Shown: positions 20,401-28,451 of the stretch, one piece after another | Position numbering within the stretch: the first letter of the stretch is position 1 | Layout: each line of letters begins with the position of its first letter | Assembly (NCBI GenBank): GCA_002101905.1 | Contig: LQPU01000015.1 | Location: 62,001-126,000, forward strand | Length of the DNA stretch: 64,000 nucleotides | Direction of reading: 5' to 3' | Source: Mycobacterium shimoidei | GTDB taxonomy: Bacteria > Actinomycetota > Actinomycetes > Mycobacteriales > Mycobacteriaceae | Position numbers and translations under genes: made by a program | The notes under the pieces: generated by a model | Told to the model about the DNA's origin: nothing | The model's input: only the letters and a program-made list of their open reading frames with translations | The model's database searches: none

Positions 20401-21842
20401 CGCGATACGCCGCCGGCGGTCTGGCCCGTCAATCGGCGGGCGATGTTGTGCACCCGCCTGTCCCGCCCAACCTCCTCGAATTCCTCGAACATGGAGTTGC
20501 CGACCGCGGCCAGTGGCGCGTTCCGTTGATCCTGCAGCTTCGGCCCGACGTGCAAACCGACGACATCCGTGCAGTGCTCACGGCGGTGATCAACCACCAC
20601 GACGCGCTGCGGCTGCAGGTCTCCCAGCGCGCCGGAACCTGGGAGCAAGTTGTCGGCGATCCCCAGGAGCATGTCGAACTCGCCACTGTGGCCCTGTCCG
20701 AAGTTCTGTCCGAGGACGTCGCGCCCGGGAGTCCGCAGGAGCGCGATGCGGTGCTCGACTTGCTGAAAAAGCAGATCGCCGAACAGGATCTGTCCAGCCC
20801 CGCGCTGACCGCCAGTTATATCCAGGGTCGGCCCGGCACCACGTGCTACCTCGCGATCAGCCTGCACGCCGCCGTCGCCGACAACCCGACCCGCGACATT
20901 CTGCTCACCGACATCTTCACCGCGTTCGGGCAGCGGCTGGCAGGCCAAGAAATTGCGCTGCAGCCCGTCACCACGTCGTGGACCGAGTGGTCCCAGCGCT
21001 GCGCCGGGCTTGCGACGCATCCCGCAGTCGTCGAAAGTCGCGACTTCTGGCTGAAGAACGCCACGCCCGCGCCGCTGCGGGTGACTTCCGAGGCCGCTGA
21101 GCCGCCGGGGGCAGCCGATTTGGCCAAGGTGTCGTCGACGCTTCCGGCCTCGGAAACCAGCGAAATCGATGACGCGCGGCGGCGGCTGGCGATGCCGATC
21201 GAAGACATGCTGTTGGCCGCGTTGGGCCGCACGATCGCCGCGACGGCCGGTGGCGATGCCGTTACGGTCGACCTCGGCGGCCCTGGCCGTTCGGTCCTCA
21301 AACCCGATCTCGACCTGCGCCGCACCGCCGGCTGGTTCACCAGCCTATATCCCGTCAGGCTCGGGTGCAGCAACAGCGAAGAGGTGAGCGCTCGGCAACT
21401 GCTGGACGACGTGCACGACACGTTGAAAGCCGTTCCCCACTACGGGATTGGCTACGGGCTGCTGCGTCACCTCTATGCCCCCACCGCCAGCCTGTTGGGG
21501 GGCGCGGGTCGGGCCGATCTGCATTTTTCCTACATCGGCACGATTCCCGACCTGCCGGAGCTGTCCACCGCCGATGCTCCCGTGCAACTCGACACCGACA
21601 CCGCCATGCCGGTGCGCGAGACGATTCCCGGCCTGGGTCACGCCCTCGAGCTCCGGGTGTACCGGTCGGCCGGTGAGCTTCACCTCGACTGGTGGTATGA
21701 CACCCGCAGGATCGAAGCGGCCACCGTGCAATCGCTCGCCGACTTCTACACCGAAGCCTTGCTGGGCCTGATCCGGGAAGCGGTCGCGCAAGACGAGACA
21801 GACTCGGCCAGCGACGAACTGACCCTCGTGGAACTGTCGTAG
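17424..21842 (+). CDS. Type I polyketide synthase, PpsE-like terminal enzyme (KS-AT-ACP-condensation-like)
   Basis: 1472 residues, close to PpsE (about 1488). The GTG start overlaps the previous stop (GTGTGA) behind a GGAG. Domains: KS with Cys188 (QTACSSAL), the HGTGT His and the NIGHLESAAG His; AT with Ser633 (GHSIGEY) and an HAFH motif, normally malonyl-type; no reductive domains; ACP with Ser956 in GGDSL; then about 450 residues of condensation-like domain to the C-terminus. In that domain the HHxxxDG motif reads HAAVADN (His1148 kept, second and normally catalytic His replaced by Ala). PpsE performs the last extension in phthiocerol synthesis and works with the thioesterase TesA; no thioesterase is in the window. 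The gene is followed after 33 bp by the PapA5-like acyltransferase. Confidence 0.93.
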   Translation: MTSNSDLPPNAIAVVGMAARFPGANTVSAFWDNLRRGEESIVTLSEDDLLAAGISEKALANHAYVRRAALLDGIDEFDADFFGFTPQSARMTDPQHRLFLQSAFHAMEDAGYDPADIEGSVGVYATSTTSGYLLHNIMSNHDPETVIGQGVTFEMVNLSLQNDKDYLATKVAHQFDFRGPALSVQTACSSALVAVHLACQAILNGECDMALAGGASLRIPHRVGYWHEPGSMVSATGHCRPFDVRSDGTIFGSGVGVVVLKSLADAVEDGDRIHAVIRGSALNNDGSTKMTYAAPNAAGQADVIAEAHAVAEVDAATISYVETHGTGTPLGDPIEIEGLRLAFAVSEEPRPGPCFIGSVKSNIGHLESAAGIASLIKTILCLKHRAIPPTLHYTSPNPELHIEQGPFVVRSEYGPWEWDGVRRAGVSSFGVGGTNAHVVLEEAPAAPVSTPNPGPQVLMLSARTAEALHQARLDLAAELSGPDAAELVDVAYTLARRRKENFQLAAVVADRQDAATVLRADEHDNVFVGESVQSPADNADRVVFLFPGQGAQHVGMARGLYDTEPVFAEHFDECAAGFDAELGIDLRAEIFEGNARNLERTDRTQPALFTVQYALAKLIETYGVRPAAMAGHSIGEYAAATIAGVFDVSTAIKVVAMRARLMHAAPRGVMVAVPLSPDAVAEHLSGDVDVAAVNDPGGCVVAGSEEQIAAFTERLAKAGVAARRVRTSHAFHSRLMESMIPEFTGFLSRQTLAEPQIPLLSNVTGTWMAAGEATNPATWARQVRATVRFADELDVLLADPNRVVVEVGPGGTLTASAMRHPRWSESHRAVRLMRHHAQNRDDRDTFLLALGQLWAAGIEVDWSPLRGDYAPRLVTLPGYPFERQRHWVDPNPQRRSFAASSPTGTPADAPSAETGTSAAGNGTSPIEATLQRIWGQCLGVGSVARNANFFELGGDSLVAISVAMTASHEGLDLTPQDLYDHPTLSGLAKALTARYAAGGLARQSAGDVVHPPVPPNLLEFLEHGVADRGQWRVPLILQLRPDVQTDDIRAVLTAVINHHDALRLQVSQRAGTWEQVVGDPQEHVELATVALSEVLSEDVAPGSPQERDAVLDLLKKQIAEQDLSSPALTASYIQGRPGTTCYLAISLHAAVADNPTRDILLTDIFTAFGQRLAGQEIALQPVTTSWTEWSQRCAGLATHPAVVESRDFWLKNATPAPLRVTSEAAEPPGAADLAKVSSTLPASETSEIDDARRRLAMPIEDMLLAALGRTIAATAGGDAVTVDLGGPGRSVLKPDLDLRRTAGWFTSLYPVRLGCSNSEEVSARQLLDDVHDTLKAVPHYGIGYGLLRHLYAPTASLLGGAGRADLHFSYIGTIPDLPELSTADAPVQLDTDTAMPVRETIPGLGHALELRVYRSAGELHLDWWYDTRRIEAATVQSLADFYTEALLGLIREAVAQDETDSASDELTLVELS

Positions 21843-21875
21843 ACCGATACCGCCAACCGCCAGGGAGTTTGAGAA

Positions 21876-23135
21876 TTGTTTCCATCGTCGGTGATCCGGA
21901 AACTGGCGAACAGTGAGGAGATGCTCGCCGAAACCCACAATTTCGTGGGTTTGTCCGCGCATCTGAAGGGTCCGGTCGATCTCGACGCCCTGTCGGCCGC
22001 CTACGACGCACTGCTCGAAGCGCGTCCGGTCCTCACCGCCCGCATCGAGCGCGGCGCCGACGGTCGGCATGAAATCGTCGCCGACGACCTCATGCCCGAG
22101 GGCATCGAGGTGATCGACCTTGCCGAAGTGGACGCCGAGCCCCCGCCACCACACTTCGACCAGGGCGAGTCGCTGGTGCGGCTACGGGTAACCATCCGCG
22201 ACGGACAAGCACAGCCCACCCTCTACGTGCACCACGCGCTGGCCGACGGGCACCACATGTATGCCCTGATCGAGGAACTGCTCTCCTACTACACGGATCT
22301 GATGTGCAACGGAAGCATCCGTAGCATCACCGTGCAGCCCGCGCCCGAGTCGATCGAAGCCGTGCTCGCCGAACGGGGCATCGAAAAGCAGAAGCGTTCG
22401 GGAATCGAACGGTTCATGCCGGCGATGTTCGCCTACGATCTCCCACCGTCTCGGCGCGCCGACACCGGCGTCAAACCTGGGTCGCCGGTACGGGTTCCGA
22501 TGGTGTCGTGCCGGTTGAGTGAGGCACACACCGACGCCATCGTCTCGCTTTGCCGTACCGAAAAGGTCGGGTTGACCGCGCTGCTGGCGGCCGTTCTGGT
22601 CATGGCGGAGTGGCAGATTCGCGGCACCCCGAATATCCCGGTGCCGTTGATCTACACCGTCGACCTGCGCTACTTTCTCTCTCCGCCAGTGTCAGCGACC
22701 GGCTGTACCAACCCGGTCGGACTGGCCACTTACCTCGCGGAGATCGACCGCAAGACCCAAGTGCTGGACCTGGCCCGCGATATCGCCGAAACGTTTCGGT
22801 CAGACCTCGACGAAGGCGTGATTCAACAGTCGCGGCTGCACTTCAGCCCGCAATACGTCGGCAACGCGCCGGGGCTGCCCGATGTGGTCCTGCTCTCCGA
22901 CAACGGCCTCGTCCCACCCGTGCGCACACCCCCCGATCTGGAAGTGGTCAGCACTCACGGCGAGCTGTACTTCGCGGTCAGCGCCGGAATCGAGATCTAC
23001 TTCACCCAGATCTTCGCCGGACAGCTCAACGTCGAGTTCCACTCGCACGGCCCTGAGCCGGAGAAGTCGGTCGAGGCAATACGTACGCTACTTTGCAGCA
23101 TCGCCGACCAGCACACCGCCACCGGCGTCAGCTGA
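21876..23135 (+). CDS. PapA5-like phthiocerol-type acyltransferase
   Basis: 419 residues, the length of PapA5 (422), and the N-terminus [10 protein letters not shown] nearly matches PapA5 (MFPGSVIRKL), which supports the TTG start behind GGGAG. The catalytic HHxxxDG motif is present as HHALADG at 119-125. Other shared blocks include [10 protein letters not shown] and [10 protein letters not shown]. PapA5 transfers mycocerosic acids from their synthase to the two hydroxyls of phthiocerol. Here it directly follows the PpsE-like gene and is likely in the same transcript, so it probably acylates the polyketide made by that line. It is a clear homologue but diverged, so the acyl donor may differ; no mas-like synthase, FadD28 or drrABC is nearby. 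It ends convergently, overlapping the next gene by 8 bp. Confidence 0.93.
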   Translation: MFPSSVIRKLANSEEMLAETHNFVGLSAHLKGPVDLDALSAAYDALLEARPVLTARIERGADGRHEIVADDLMPEGIEVIDLAEVDAEPPPPHFDQGESLVRLRVTIRDGQAQPTLYVHHALADGHHMYALIEELLSYYTDLMCNGSIRSITVQPAPESIEAVLAERGIEKQKRSGIERFMPAMFAYDLPPSRRADTGVKPGSPVRVPMVSCRLSEAHTDAIVSLCRTEKVGLTALLAAVLVMAEWQIRGTPNIPVPLIYTVDLRYFLSPPVSATGCTNPVGLATYLAEIDRKTQVLDLARDIAETFRSDLDEGVIQQSRLHFSPQYVGNAPGLPDVVLLSDNGLVPPVRTPPDLEVVSTHGELYFAVSAGIEIYFTQIFAGQLNVEFHSHGPEPEKSVEAIRTLLCSIADQHTATGVS

Positions 23136-23958
23136 CGTGGCCGAAGGCGTAGCGGTGATACTGAAATGTCCGGCGCAGCGGCGGGAGCACACGAACCAGC
23201 TGCCGCGCCAACCGGAATACCGCCGACGCCCGGCCGAACGTGCTGGCGTCGAAGAATGTCACGGCGCTCAGCAATCGAATCCCGGAAACCCGCTTCAAAA
23301 TATCGCCCGGACTGTCGACAGCCCAGTGCAGCGTCGACCCGGACTGCCGCTGCAGCCGGTGCGTCTTCTGCGATCGGATTGCCAGCGAGCTGTAGAAGTC
23401 GATTTGCAACTCACCGGTTCCGAACCGGTCGACGACGTGTTGCAACAGCGCGACACCGTCCTGCTCGGTCAGGTACATGCTGATGCCCTCGGCCAGCAGC
23501 AGTGTCGGGCGGCCAGTGGGGATCTGCTCGAGCCAGGACGGGTCGGTCGCCGCGGTGGGAACCAGGTGGTATCGCGGGCGGGTTTCAAAGACCCTCTCCC
23601 GCAGCGCGATTACAGCGGGATAGTCGACGTCGTACCACTGTACTCCCGGGCCGGGGTCCAGCCGGAAAACGCGGCTGTCCAGGCCGCAGCCCAAATGGAT
23701 GACCGTGGTCTCGGGGTGAACGGCCAGAAACTGGCTGGCCCACACATCGAATTGGGCGGTGCGTACCGTGACCAGCGGGGTCCATCGATCGGCGACCTTG
23801 AGCGCGGGCCAGTTGTAATCGATTCGGGCGACAGCATCCTTGGCGAATCCGTCGCCGAGAATCGGTTGGTCCCAATCGGCATCCAGCGCCTTGCAGTACA
23901 GGGTCGTCAGCATGGTCTGCGCGGGACCGCTGAGGTCGACGGAAACTTTGTCGGTCAC
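23128..23958 (-). CDS. SAM-dependent methyltransferase, leucine carboxyl methyltransferase (LCM/Ppm) family
   Basis: 276 residues from GTG 23958. It shows the LCM-family pattern seen in many mycobacterial proteins: a GCGLDSR SAM-binding motif, WYDVDYP acidic strand, and [11 protein letters not shown]. These mycobacterial proteins are usually annotated as S-adenosyl-L-methionine-dependent methyltransferases of unknown substrate. A TAGGCT hexamer at 23966-23971 lies 7 nt before the start, which predicts a leaderless transcript. The gene is convergent with the PapA5-like gene and divergent from the flavodoxin gene. A second member of the family is at 47838-48671; both lie at edges of lipid-tailoring blocks, which hints at methyl-ester or O-methyl formation, but the substrate is unknown. 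Confidence 0.85.
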   Translation of the reverse strand: MTDKVSVDLSGPAQTMLTTLYCKALDADWDQPILGDGFAKDAVARIDYNWPALKVADRWTPLVTVRTAQFDVWASQFLAVHPETTVIHLGCGLDSRVFRLDPGPGVQWYDVDYPAVIALRERVFETRPRYHLVPTAATDPSWLEQIPTGRPTLLLAEGISMYLTEQDGVALLQHVVDRFGTGELQIDFYSSLAIRSQKTHRLQRQSGSTLHWAVDSPGDILKRVSGIRLLSAVTFFDASTFGRASAVFRLARQLVRVLPPLRRTFQYHRYAFGHVS

Positions 23959-23965
23959 GGCCCTG

Positions 23966-23971
23966 AGCCTA
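23966..23971 (-). promoter_or_regulatory. Predicted -10 element, leaderless start of the LCM-family methyltransferase
   Basis: TAGGCT (minus strand) fits the mycobacterial TANNNT -10 and ends 7 nt before the GTG. No Shine-Dalgarno fits in the gap. Confidence 0.45.
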
Positions 23972-23999
23972 ACCGGCGAGATCCGAGGATGGAGGAGCG

Positions 24000-24695
24000 A
24001 TGACGGATACGACCGAGGGCGGGCGCAGCGACCGGCCGCCGCGGATCTTGTTGCTGTATTACTCGTACACCGGGCAGTCGCAGAAGGTGCTCGAGACAGC
24101 GGGGGAGGTGTTCCGCGACCGCGGCTGCGAGGTGCACACGGCCCGGATCGAGTTCACCGATCCGCGCTACGCCGGACGGTTCACGCGTTTCCCGATGCGA
24201 CGCGTGTGGCCCGACATGCTCAGCGTGCTGCCGGCACAGAAACGCGGCGAGACCGGAGAGATCCGGACTCCGGACACCGTCCGAGACGACGACTACGACC
24301 TGATCTGCATCGGATCACCGACCTGGTGGCAGACCGTGAGCATGCCGATGCGTTCGTTCCTGAAATCAGATGAAGCACGGAAGTTATTGTCTGGCAATCC
24401 GTTTGCAGTGTTCGTGGTGTGCCGTCAGTACTGGCAGGAAAACTCGACGGCGGTGCGTGAGCTCGCCGAGCAGCAAGGCGGCAAGTACGTCGACGAACTT
24501 CACTTCACCTATCCCGGCGATCCGCTGCGCTCCATGCTCTCGCTGACCAGTTATCTGGGGTCCGGCGAATATCGCGAAAAGTATCTGGGCATCCGCATCC
24601 CGCCGACCAACGTCCAGCCGGAGCAGCTGGAGCAGACACGGACCTTTGCTGCCGGCCTGGTCGATCGGTTGTTCGGGACCACGCAGCCGCGATAG
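24000..24695 (+). CDS. Flavodoxin-fold protein
   Basis: 231 residues. The N-terminal ILLLYYSYTGQSQKV is a flavodoxin FMN-phosphate loop (after a polar 15-residue lead), and the GSPTWW motif near residue 103 is the second FMN-contact loop. This family covers flavodoxins, WrbA-like quinone reductases and related NADPH-dependent FMN reductases. A strong ribosome site (GGAGGAG) sits 5 nt before the ATG. It heads a three-gene operon with the DUF2505 and nitroreductase genes. A flavodoxin could feed electrons to the P450s in this window, but no sequence feature ties it to them. Overall fold is secure, partner is not. Confidence 0.8.
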   Translation: MTDTTEGGRSDRPPRILLLYYSYTGQSQKVLETAGEVFRDRGCEVHTARIEFTDPRYAGRFTRFPMRRVWPDMLSVLPAQKRGETGEIRTPDTVRDDDYDLICIGSPTWWQTVSMPMRSFLKSDEARKLLSGNPFAVFVVCRQYWQENSTAVRELAEQQGGKYVDELHFTYPGDPLRSMLSLTSYLGSGEYREKYLGIRIPPTNVQPEQLEQTRTFAAGLVDRLFGTTQPR

Positions 24696-24721
24696 CACCA
24701 ACTGACATAGGAGTTCGGTTA

Positions 24722-25222
24722 ATGCCGCGTTCGTTCGATGTATCGGCCGACTCGCCTGCCACCGTCGAACAGGTGCGGGCGGCGTTCAGCGGCGAAGACT
24801 ATTGGCTGGCTCGGCTCGAGAACCTGCGCGGCAGCACCACGTTGGACTCGTTCGTCGTCGACGATGACCTAACCGTGCGGGTGGCGACCACGCAGGACCT
24901 CGGCCGCGATCTGCTGCCCGGGATCGTCGCCAAGTTCTATCGCCGCGATCTCAAAGTCCGCCACACCGAGACGTGGAGACCGGTTGATGATCAGCTGCAG
25001 GGGTGGATCAGTGTCGCGGTCTGCGGGGCACCGGGATCGGGTTCTGCCACTGCGTCGGTGCTACCGCTGCACAGCGGGTCGCGGCTCACCTTGAACGGGA
25101 CTGTGGAGTTCAAAGTCCCGGTGGTGGGGGGCACGGTGGAGAGTTTCATCGCGCGCGAGTTCGCCCGGGGCATTCCGGACATTCAGCGCTTCACCGCAAC
25201 ATGGATCGGCGAACATGTCTGA
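24722..25222 (+). CDS. DUF2505 family protein
   Basis: 166 residues, AGGAG 6 nt before the ATG. The sequence MPRSFDVSADSPATVEQV with a DYWLARL segment and a C-terminal ARGIPDIQRF block fits DUF2505, an actinobacterial family thought from sequence to have a START/SRPBCC-like lipid-binding fold. No catalytic residues can be named. It lies 26 bp after the flavodoxin gene and overlaps the nitroreductase gene by 8 bp, so the three are probably co-translated. A hydrophobic-ligand role would suit a lipid cluster, but that is inference. Confidence 0.75.
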   Translation: MPRSFDVSADSPATVEQVRAAFSGEDYWLARLENLRGSTTLDSFVVDDDLTVRVATTQDLGRDLLPGIVAKFYRRDLKVRHTETWRPVDDQLQGWISVAVCGAPGSGSATASVLPLHSGSRLTLNGTVEFKVPVVGGTVESFIAREFARGIPDIQRFTATWIGEHV

Positions 25223-25946
25223 CGTTCCCGACACGACCGTGCCCACCGCGGCGGAGGCGCTTGCCGGCCTCGACATGCCGCTGGCCGAGGCGATGCTGAC
25301 CCAGCGAGCGCTGCGGCGTGTTCTTCCCGACCCGGTCGACGACGCCGTGGTGTTGAAGTGCGTCGAGCTGGCGCTGCACGCGCCAACCGGCGCCAACGGG
25401 CAGAATTGGGAATTCATCGTGGTGCGGGACCCGCAAGTCAAAAAGAAACTCGCCAAGCGGTACCGGCAGGGATGGAAAGTGCAGTACGGCGCCATCATTC
25501 GCAACGCCGTTGCCCGCGATGAGTCGATGGCCAAGATTGCACGCGCGGTCCAATGGCAGGTCGACCACTTCACCGAGGTTCCGGTCCTGGTGGTGGCGTG
25601 TTTGCGGTTGAGCGCGCGCGAAGGGCGGCTGCCGTTCGTGCGGATGCCCCATGCGGCCGAGTCGGCCTACTGGGGTTCGATTTATCCCAGCGTGCAGAAC
25701 CTGCTGCTCGCCGCGCGCGCCATGGGATTGGGTGCTTCGCTGATAACCCTGCCGTTGTGGAGCCGAACCTCGGCGCGAAGAATTCTGGGTCTGCCGCGGG
25801 CCGTAAGCCCTTGCTGCATTGTGACACTCGGCTGGCCGCGCGGACATTACGGGCCCACCACTCGCAAGCCCGTCACCGAGGTGACCCACCTCGATGCCTA
25901 CGGCAATCGAGCCTGGCTCGACAGTGGCCGACAACATGACCTTTAG
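25215..25946 (+). CDS. Nitroreductase-family FMN oxidoreductase
   Basis: 243 residues. The Arg-Arg-containing start of the fold (TQRALRRVLPDPVDDAVV), the LHAPTGANGQNWEFIVV segment and the C-terminal TLGWPRGHYGPTTRKPV are typical of the nitroreductase superfamily, which uses FMN and NAD(P)H to reduce nitro groups, quinones or enones. Its start overlaps the DUF2505 stop. Some nitroreductase-fold enzymes act as ene or azoline reductases, so a role in reducing the polyketide enoyl group is conceivable but nothing in the sequence shows it. Confidence 0.82.
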   Translation: MSDVPDTTVPTAAEALAGLDMPLAEAMLTQRALRRVLPDPVDDAVVLKCVELALHAPTGANGQNWEFIVVRDPQVKKKLAKRYRQGWKVQYGAIIRNAVARDESMAKIARAVQWQVDHFTEVPVLVVACLRLSAREGRLPFVRMPHAAESAYWGSIYPSVQNLLLAARAMGLGASLITLPLWSRTSARRILGLPRAVSPCCIVTLGWPRGHYGPTTRKPVTEVTHLDAYGNRAWLDSGRQHDL

Positions 25947-26114
25947 GCGAGTTCCAGCAGATCTCCAGGTTTGTTTCGTCGGCCGATTGATACCGGTTTA
26001 TCGGATGCTTTCGGATTTCTTGGGTTTGCCAGTTAACTGTGTGAAACCTGCTGTCCATTTTGCCTTTTCGGGGGTTGGACCTAAGCGTAATTAGGGTAGG
26101 TTCGTTGCGGTTTC

Positions 26115-26467
26115 CCTCAGACCCGTCCGTATGTCCTGGCAGCCGCGGCGCTCGCGGCGACCGGCGTCGTTACCGTCACCCCCGTTGCACAGCGAATGTC
26201 CGCGACTACAGCGCATTGGCGCCGATGATCTACGACTTCTGGAAGTCGCTTGGCTTTGACTTCCCGCCGCTCAATCCGGACATCGCGGACCCCGGCTCGG
26301 CTGCCGGCCTGGCCGCGCAGACCGATCCGACCCAGTTCTTCTCCGGGGACCTCGATGCCCCTTCGATGCTGGCGTCGTTCGGCGCAGACCTGCCTGCCGA
26401 CTTCATGAGCACGGCGCCGGGACCTGCTCAGTTTGTTCTAAGCAGTGCACATCGCATCCGCGGGTGA
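26115..26467 (+). pseudogene. Collapsed third copy of the secreted Cys-pair protein family
   Basis: Two pieces of the family lie in different frames. The 5' piece (about 26118-26228) reads RPYVLAAAALAATGVVTVTP, almost the signal peptide of the gene at 28452, but has no good ATG and stops at TGA 26226. The 3' piece, in another frame to TGA 26467, contains ASFGADLPADFMS, the C-terminus of the same protein. The roughly 400 codons between are gone. An ATG-started reading frame covers 26060-26467, but its first half is out of frame with the family, so I do not call it a gene. Confidence 0.8.
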
Positions 26468-26724
26468 ACACGCGACGCAATTGGTGACCTTGCCGCACTC
26501 CGTCAGCTGCCCTGGATATTGACGTTTATGAAGCTGGTTCTGAGCGCTAACCCTCACCAATAAGGTCCTACCAGCAAACTTCCAAGGCCCACGGCTCAAT
26601 TACTCGTGCGTCGAATAAATAGCCTGGCTTAATTATTTCCAATTCAGGGTTGACTCAGCTTTTCTTCAGGTACTTTCACGCCAGCTTGGCACGTCGAACT
26701 CTGAAGGATCTCGAAGGAGACGCC
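26468..26724. other. Intergenic, no gene seen; probable promoter of the gene at 26725
   Basis: Lower-GC DNA than its surroundings with several A/T runs (around 26600-26645). GAAGGAGA at 26714-26721 is the ribosome site of the next gene. No RNA gene or terminator recognised. Confidence 0.5.
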
Positions 26725-28212
26725 ATGTCCGCTACGGCGCGGCCCTACGTTATGGCAGTTGCAGCGCTCGCTGCCACCGGGGCGATCACCGGTACGAGCG
26801 TGATGACCGCGCCGGTTGAAGACCACGTTGCCAATTCGGCGGTTCGGCTCATCGCCGACGGTGACTCGATGCTCAACATCCCGTTCAACTTCTTCCAAGA
26901 CATCGTCAACATCCCCAGCACCGAGATCCAAGCCATCAACGTCCTCGCAGCTTCACTGTTCTTCGCCGGGAACTGGTGGACCCCGAGCGCTACCAACATT
27001 TGGGGCACCGACCCAGGCGACTTAGGGCACTACATCGCGATTTTGGGCATGATGATGCCGTTCCCCGAGATATCAGGGCTGGGCGAACCCGCAATCGATC
27101 CGGTGGCCGATGCGGCAGGCACGGCGGGTCTGGCACAGCAGATAGCGCTGCTGGCGGCGGCTGAACTCCCCACCAGTGCATCGTGCGACGCCGACTGGTG
27201 TGCGCCGATGGTTCCGGCGACTCCCATCACAGGCTCCACGGGGATCGACCGAAACATTTGGTTTTACTCAATGATGAGCGGCCAGCAGCACTTTCCGCTT
27301 TTCGACAACTGGCTCAAGGTGCCGATGTCCGATTTGACGAACGGGATCACCTTCGACGAAAACACCGTTCCGGAAGGCCTGGCCAATCCCTCTATGGGCG
27401 TCGGTCCTGGCGGAGCAGTGCCGGGCGACGACGTTTACGGCTTCGAAGGAACCCATCCTGGTCCCAACGGCGAGAACCTGATGCCATGGGCCGGCATTGA
27501 TTTCAAGTTCAACCCGGCAGCGCCCTTCGAGAATTACTACAACAGCCTGCTGGCTCCGCCCGATTTCAACAACTTCCATTTCCCCAGCATGACGGACTTC
27601 ATCTACGCCATGCAGAGCCTTTTCGCCGGCAGTGTGGTTGCCTTCGACCCCTACGTTCCGGGTAGCCCCGCGTGCGGCGGTGAGTGCGATCTGCCTCCCT
27701 CGCAGACCATGCAGGCACTCGTCGAGGCCATCGGAAACGCGTTCCCGGGCAACACATATATCGACCACTGGCTGGAGCTCGTCAACACGCCGAACCCGAA
27801 CCCCGGCATGGAGGACACCACCACCGGGATGACGAACGCGGCGACGCCACACCAAATTCAGAACACCATACTGCTCTTGCAAGGTTTGCCGGAACAACGC
27901 GGTTGGTGGTTCGATTTCGGCAATCCACTTCCTTCCGACCCGCCGACCACGGGGCCAATGGCCGTCGACACCCCGGAGCCCGTCAGCGTCGATCCAGCGC
28001 TGCAGAATCTCATTCAGTTCATGCAGGACAGCGGAATACAGAGCTTCATGCAGGCGTGGGCCGACGCCACCGGTTACGTGCCGCTCGATTACACGACGGG
28101 CATGCCTGTTGCCGCGGGCGATTCACTGGCGGCGCTAGACGCCACCGATCTGATGAACTTCGCCGACCCATGGGCCTGGCTGAGTGGCCTGCTGTCGGGT
28201 TCCATCTTCTAG
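26725..28212 (+). CDS. Secreted protein of a mycobacterial Cys-pair family, copy A
   Basis: 495 residues. ATG 26725 is chosen over 26650 because GAAGGAGA precedes it and the N-terminus then becomes a signal-peptide-like ARPYVMAVAALAATGAITG. The mature part begins with a block shared with the next gene (SMLNIPFNFFQDIVNIPSTE, then LFFAGNWWTPSATNIWGTDPGD). It has two short Cys pairs, SCDADWCAP and GSPACGGECD, placed as in the paralogue, suggesting two disulfides outside the cytoplasm. Rich in Pro, Asn and aromatic residues; no enzyme motif seen. I know such proteins only as hypothetical mycobacterial proteins. It may be part of the cell envelope near the lipid genes. C-terminus lacks the FGADLPADFMS ending of copy B. 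Confidence 0.75.
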   Translation: MSATARPYVMAVAALAATGAITGTSVMTAPVEDHVANSAVRLIADGDSMLNIPFNFFQDIVNIPSTEIQAINVLAASLFFAGNWWTPSATNIWGTDPGDLGHYIAILGMMMPFPEISGLGEPAIDPVADAAGTAGLAQQIALLAAAELPTSASCDADWCAPMVPATPITGSTGIDRNIWFYSMMSGQQHFPLFDNWLKVPMSDLTNGITFDENTVPEGLANPSMGVGPGGAVPGDDVYGFEGTHPGPNGENLMPWAGIDFKFNPAAPFENYYNSLLAPPDFNNFHFPSMTDFIYAMQSLFAGSVVAFDPYVPGSPACGGECDLPPSQTMQALVEAIGNAFPGNTYIDHWLELVNTPNPNPGMEDTTTGMTNAATPHQIQNTILLLQGLPEQRGWWFDFGNPLPSDPPTTGPMAVDTPEPVSVDPALQNLIQFMQDSGIQSFMQAWADATGYVPLDYTTGMPVAAGDSLAALDATDLMNFADPWAWLSGLLSGSIF

Positions 28213-28397
28213 GCGCTTCCAAGCGCCCGCTGCCCGCGAATTCTACACGCGTAAAACACGCCGGGCGTAATCAGACAACTGTCAGCAAATTCACGAGTTC
28301 GCCAGGTTGTGCGCGCGCCAACCAGGTCTGTTCGTTGTAATTGGCTGCTGGAGCGCGAAATTACGCCGATATTTTGCAATCGAGTCGCATCTCAGGT

Positions 28398-28410
28398 TTA
28401 CCTAAGGTAA
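28398..28410. promoter_or_regulatory. TTACCTAAGGTAA interrupted palindrome / possible -10 (TAAGGT)
   Basis: Five-base arms TTACC and GGTAA around TAA, 41 nt upstream of the start of copy B. TAAGGT inside it fits a TANNNT -10 element, which would give a short leader containing CAGGAGGGG. A similar ACCTAAG and TTAGGGT occur 35-50 nt before the pseudogene's first coding remnant. Confidence 0.3.
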
Positions 28411-28451
28411 GTTCATCCCGTTGAGCCACACCTGACTCAGGAGGGGAGCGC

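Noticed and set aside
26060..26467. A 135-codon gene
   Set aside because: Only its 3' half matches the secreted family; the family's 5' half is in another frame. Called as a pseudogene instead.
28398..28410. IdeR or DtxR iron box before copy B of the secreted family
   Set aside because: Arms of five bases do not fit the 19-bp IdeR consensus; a -10 element explains TAAGGT as well.
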